Below are positions 60,694-64,000 of a stretch of DNA of 64,000 nt, in pieces. The stretch lies in contig NZ_FOYH01000002.1 in the NCBI RefSeq assembly GCF_900116015.1, forward strand, positions 105,163-169,162, read 5' to 3'. This stretch comes from Enterobacter sp. kpr-6. Its GTDB lineage: Bacteria > Pseudomonadota > Gammaproteobacteria > Enterobacterales > Enterobacteriaceae. How positions within the stretch are numbered: position 1 is the first letter of the stretch; the number at the start of each line of letters is the position of its first letter. The notes beneath the pieces are model-generated. The model was not told the DNA's origin and ran no database searches. It was given only the letters and a program-made list of their open reading frames with translations. The position numbers and the translations under genes are program-made.

Positions 60694-61860
60694 TCAGTCA
60701 CTGCCAAACAGGTCACGGGTATAGACCTTATCCGCAACATCCGCCAACTCTTCGGCCATGCGGTTAGAAATAATGACATCCGCTTCTTTTTTGAATGCAT
60801 CAAGATCGCGTACGACGCGGGAATGGAAGAAATCATCTTCTTTCATCACCGGTTCGTAAATAATAACCTGTACACCTTTCGCTTTAATGCGCTTCATGAT
60901 CCCTTGAATAGAAGACGCACGGAAGTTATCTGAACCGCTCTTCATAATCAGACGATAGACGCCGACGACTTTAGGCTTACGGGAAAGTATGGAATCCGCG
61001 ATGAAATCCTTACGCGTGCGGTTCGCATCAACAATGGCTGAGATCAGATTGTTAGGAACAGATTGATAGTTCGCCAGTAATTGTTTGGTATCTTTCGGCA
61101 AGCAGTAACCGCCATAGCCAAAGGACGGGTTATTGTAATGGCTGCCGATACGCGGATCGAGACAGACACCTTCAATAATTTGACGTGAATCCAGGCCCAG
61201 ACTCTCGGCATAGCTGTCGAGCTCATTGAAATAAGCCACGCGCATAGCCAGATAGGTATTTGCGAACAACTTAATAGCTTCGGCTTCTGTAGAGTCCGTG
61301 AAAAGCACCTTAATATCTTTTTTGATAGCCCCTTCCTGCAACAGGGAAGCAAAACGCTCCGCACGTTCTGAACGCTCACCAATAACAATTCGCGAAGGAT
61401 GCAGGTTGTCATAAAGCGCCTTCCCTTCACGGAGAAACTCCGGGGAGAAAATAACGTTATCAATACCCAGTTCGTCTCTGATTGATTGAGTAAAGCCGAC
61501 CGGCACGGTTGATTTGATAATCATTACCGCCTGTGGGTTAATTGCTAACACGTCGCGGATCACGGCTTCTACACTTGAGGTATTGAAGTAGTTAGTTTTC
61601 GGATCATAGTCTGTTGGCGTGGCAATAATTACAAAATCCGCATCACGATAAGCATCCTGCTTATCGGTGGTTGCACGAAAGTTAAGCGGCTTGGTTTGCA
61701 GATATTCCTGAATCTCTTTATCAATAATCGGGGAGATTTTCTGATTAAGCATATCGACTTTAGCCTGGATGATATCCAATGCTACTACTTCGTGATGTTG
61801 GGCAATCAAAATACCGTTTGAAAGACCAACGTAACCTGTACCGGAGATCGTTATTTTCAT
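60694..61860 (-). CDS. ugd: UDP-glucose 6-dehydrogenase
   Basis: Oxidises UDP-glucose to UDP-glucuronate with 2 NAD+. 388 residues, as in E. coli. NAD site [15 protein letters not shown] (residues 3-17), the motif [15 protein letters not shown], and the catalytic Cys in [19 protein letters not shown] are present. Its product feeds the neighbouring epimerase and surface polysaccharides. In E. coli it is controlled by PhoP, PmrA and Rcs; I cannot confirm sites in the 205 nt upstream. Confidence 0.96.
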   Translation of the reverse strand: MKITISGTGYVGLSNGILIAQHHEVVALDIIQAKVDMLNQKISPIIDKEIQEYLQTKPLNFRATTDKQDAYRDADFVIIATPTDYDPKTNYFNTSSVEAVIRDVLAINPQAVMIIKSTVPVGFTQSIRDELGIDNVIFSPEFLREGKALYDNLHPSRIVIGERSERAERFASLLQEGAIKKDIKVLFTDSTEAEAIKLFANTYLAMRVAYFNELDSYAESLGLDSRQIIEGVCLDPRIGSHYNNPSFGYGGYCLPKDTKQLLANYQSVPNNLISAIVDANRTRKDFIADSILSRKPKVVGVYRLIMKSGSDNFRASSIQGIMKRIKAKGVQVIIYEPVMKEDDFFHSRVVRDLDAFKKEADVIISNRMAEELADVADKVYTRDLFGSD

Positions 61861-62066
61861 TCGCTAAGCAACTTCTTCAAGTTTAAGTGTCTGGTGATGG
61901 CAATACCACCACCACTGGAATTTGTTAACTGAGGGGGTTTTACCTCTTACCTTTATCGTCTGTCAAGGCGACCACCGGAACCCGTTTTCGTCCGGAAAAA
62001 ATCTTTTTAAGAAATTACTCACCCGTTCATAAGGTGCTATGCCCGTAAATGGTGCTTTCATAATAA

Positions 62067-62097
62067 AAAACGCCCGGTTTTTGTGACCGGGCGTTCG
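62067..62097 (-). terminator. Terminator of gnd
   Basis: AACGCCCGGT (62069-62078) pairs with ACCGGGCGTT (62085-62094); on the minus strand the stem is followed by TTTTTTATTAT. It lies about 25 nt past the gnd stop. Confidence 0.85.
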
Positions 62098-62119
62098 CTA
62101 GTATTTATACTAAATCAGA

Positions 62120-63526
62120 TTAATCCAGCCATTCCGTATGGAATACGCCGTCTTTATCTGTGCGCTTATAAGTGTGCGCACCGAAGTAGTCGCGCTGCGC
62201 CTGAATCAGGTTGGCAGGCAGGACGGCAGCACGGTAGCTGTCATAGTAAGCGACGGCTGCGCTGAACGTCGGTACCGGAATACCGTTTTGAACGGCGTAA
62301 GCAACCACGTCACGCAGTGCTTGCTGATAGTCATCTGCAATCTGCTTGAAGTACGGTGCCAGCAGCAGGTTAGCAATGGCAGGCGTTTCTGCGTAGGCAT
62401 CAGTGATTTTTTGCAGGAACTGCGCGCGAATGATGCAACCGGCACGGAAAATCTTGGCGATTTCACCGTAGTTAAGATCCCAGTTGTACTCTTCTGATGC
62501 CGCACGTAGCTGAGAGAAGCCCTGCGCATAGGAAACGATTTTACCCAGATACAGCGCGCGGCGAACTTTCTCAACGAATTCCGCTTTATCACCAGCAGGT
62601 TGAGCCTGCGGACCAGTCAGCACTTTAGACGCGGCAACGCGCTGCTCTTTAAGGGAGGAGATATAACGCGCAAACACAGATTCGGTAATCAACGACAGCG
62701 GCTCACCCAGATCCAGAGAGCTCTGGCTGGTCCATTTACCGGTGCCTTTGTTTGCGGCTTCATCCAGAATCACATCAACCAGGTATTTCCCTTCATCGTC
62801 TTTCTTGGTGAAGATATCTTTGGTGATGTCGATCAGATAGCTGCTCAGCTCGCCTTCATTCCACTGGGTGAAAGTCTGGGCCAGCTCTTCGTTAGACAGA
62901 TTCAGACCACCTTTCAGCAGAGAGTACGCTTCTGCAATCAGCTGCATGTCGCCATATTCGATGCCGTTGTGAACCATCTTCACATAATGGCCCGCCCCGT
63001 CTGCACCGATATAGGTTACGCACGGCTCCCCATCTTCAGCAACTGCAGCGATTTTAGTCAGAATCGGCGCAACCAGCTCGTAGGCTTCTTTCTGGCCGCC
63101 AGGCATGATAGAAGGCCCTTTCAGCGCACCTTCTTCACCACCGGAAACACCCGTTCCGATAAAGTTAAACCCTTCAGCAGAGAGTTCACGGTTACGACGA
63201 ATAGTGTCGTGGAAGTAGGTGTTACCGCCATCAATGATGATGTCGCCTTTATCCAGATACGGCTTCAGGGAATTGATAGCGGCGTCAGTTCCTGCGCCCG
63301 CTTGCACCATTAACAGGATACGACGAGGTGTTTCGAGGGATTCAACGAACTCCTGAACACTGTAATAAGGAACCAGTTTCTTGCCTGGGTTCTCAGCAAT
63401 TACTTCCTCAGTCTTTTCACGAGAGCGGTTGAAAACGGAAACGGTATAGCCACGGCTTTCGATGTTCAGCGCAAGGTTGCGCCCCATCACGGCCATACCA
63501 ACAACGCCGATCTGCTGTTTGGACAT
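62120..63526 (-). CDS. gnd: 6-phosphogluconate dehydrogenase, decarboxylating
   Basis: Converts 6-phosphogluconate to ribulose 5-phosphate, CO2 and NADPH in the pentose phosphate pathway. 468 residues, as in E. coli. NADP site [20 protein letters not shown] (residues 7-26), catalytic [21 protein letters not shown] and the active Lys/Asn in [17 protein letters not shown] are intact. In enterobacteria gnd borders the O-antigen cluster and recombines with it; here the DNA right of it is AT-rich, in line with that position. Confidence 0.97.
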   Translation of the reverse strand: MSKQQIGVVGMAVMGRNLALNIESRGYTVSVFNRSREKTEEVIAENPGKKLVPYYSVQEFVESLETPRRILLMVQAGAGTDAAINSLKPYLDKGDIIIDGGNTYFHDTIRRNRELSAEGFNFIGTGVSGGEEGALKGPSIMPGGQKEAYELVAPILTKIAAVAEDGEPCVTYIGADGAGHYVKMVHNGIEYGDMQLIAEAYSLLKGGLNLSNEELAQTFTQWNEGELSSYLIDITKDIFTKKDDEGKYLVDVILDEAANKGTGKWTSQSSLDLGEPLSLITESVFARYISSLKEQRVAASKVLTGPQAQPAGDKAEFVEKVRRALYLGKIVSYAQGFSQLRAASEEYNWDLNYGEIAKIFRAGCIIRAQFLQKITDAYAETPAIANLLLAPYFKQIADDYQQALRDVVAYAVQNGIPVPTFSAAVAYYDSYRAAVLPANLIQAQRDYFGAHTYKRTDKDGVFHTEWLD

Positions 63527-63750
63527 TACATACTCCTGTCAGGTGTGGTCACCGCGTCATTGGCGCGGCTTGAAATGTGTCTTAGATGTTAACTCAAAAA
63601 TATTAAAAACAATAGTTCGTGAATTGTCAGGTTGATACGCTCGAAATAAGCATTTTGTGGTGAAATTGCGCCAACCTGAAAAAGAAACTGCTAATTTTTA
63701 GAAGCGAATAATTACCAGCAACAGTATTATCGAAGCCGAAAAAAAGCCAA

Positions 63751-64000
63751 TTAAAAGAAATTAAGTGCCAATGCCATTGCTAAAAGAACTCTGTCCCTGG
63801 AGCGTCTCCTTAGCCTGCATACATGAAACATAAGTTTCAGATTCCCCATATATCCAGAGCGAATATTTTTGTACAAAAATCTATCATTATGTAGAGGGAA
63901 CAAGTTGATTATTTTTTCAATTTCAGACCGATACCATTTGTTCTTCACAAGGCTAAGGCGCTTGAATATTGAGCGTAAACTGTTATTGGCACCAACCTGA
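63751..64000 (-). CDS. 3' end of an AT-rich gene, probably O-antigen cluster (partial)
   Basis: The minus-strand frame ending at 63751 stays open to the window edge: the product continues upstream of KNKWYRSEIEKIINLFPL with ...QVGANNSLRSIFKRLSLV. About 82 residues are seen, without a start codon that must be used (a GTG at 63948 is internal). The sequence is basic, and its C-terminus (RRSRDRVLLAMALALNFF) resembles no family I can name. AT-richness, strand and position before gnd are what one expects of the last gene of an O-antigen cluster, perhaps a glycosyltransferase; that is inference. Confidence 0.6.
   Translation of the reverse strand, partial: QVGANNSLRSIFKRLSLVKNKWYRSEIEKIINLFPLHNDRFLYKNIRSGYMGNLKLMFHVCRLRRRSRDRVLLAMALALNFF

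Overview
The window looks like a chromosomal segment of an enterobacterium. Protein sequences and gene order resemble Escherichia, Salmonella, Citrobacter and Enterobacter; I cannot fix the genus. The backbone follows the E. coli K-12 order tRNA-Asn / amn / yeeO / ... / cobUST / yeeX / yeeA / sbmC / dacD / sbcB / plaP / yeeY / yeeZ / hisLGDCBHAFI / wzzB / ugd / gnd, with accessory blocks placed between the conserved genes.

Region 1 (1-6.7 kb). The left edge holds AT-rich DNA that stops at a copy of the 3' end of tRNA-Asn, followed by a tRNA-type terminator. It reads like the right junction of an element integrated in a tRNA-Asn gene that lies outside the window. Next come ymjA, a cold-shock-domain protein, an RluA-family pseudouridine synthase, a luciferase-like oxidoreductase and amn. 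Two tRNA-Asn genes in opposite orientation flank yeeO.

Region 2 (6.7-24.2 kb), accessory. A four-gene chaperone-usher fimbrial operon follows the second tRNA-Asn directly. It converges on an overlapping diguanylate cyclase / EAL-domain pair. After these come a complete branched-chain amino acid ABC transporter operon (livK-H-M-G-F), a cluster of GC-rich palindromic repeats, a second EF-G gene with a divergent ArsR-type regulator, and a HigBA-like toxin-antitoxin pair with a clear palindromic operator. In E. coli K-12 this interval between asnU and cobT holds cbl, nac, asnV and erfK, none of which is seen here.

Region 3 (24.3-42.3 kb). A 20-gene anaerobic cobalamin operon (cbiABCDETFGHJKLMNQOP-cobUST, minus strand) has the Salmonella gene order and tight translational coupling. 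A cobalamin riboswitch precedes cbiA. A pduX-like L-threonine kinase gene is transcribed divergently on the other side of the riboswitch.

Region 4 (42.3-51.1 kb). Conserved housekeeping genes: yeeX/tmaR, yeeA, sbmC, dacD, sbcB, plaP, yeeY and yeeZ, with a second cluster of the same palindromic repeat downstream of sbcB.

Region 5 (51.1-58.5 kb). The histidine operon with its leader peptide (seven consecutive His codons), attenuator and eight structural genes.

Region 6 (58.5-64 kb). Envelope polysaccharide genes: wzzB, a UDP-glucuronate 4-epimerase (uge-like) on the opposite strand, ugd and gnd, ending in the 3' end of an AT-rich gene that is probably the last gene of an O-antigen cluster continuing past the window.
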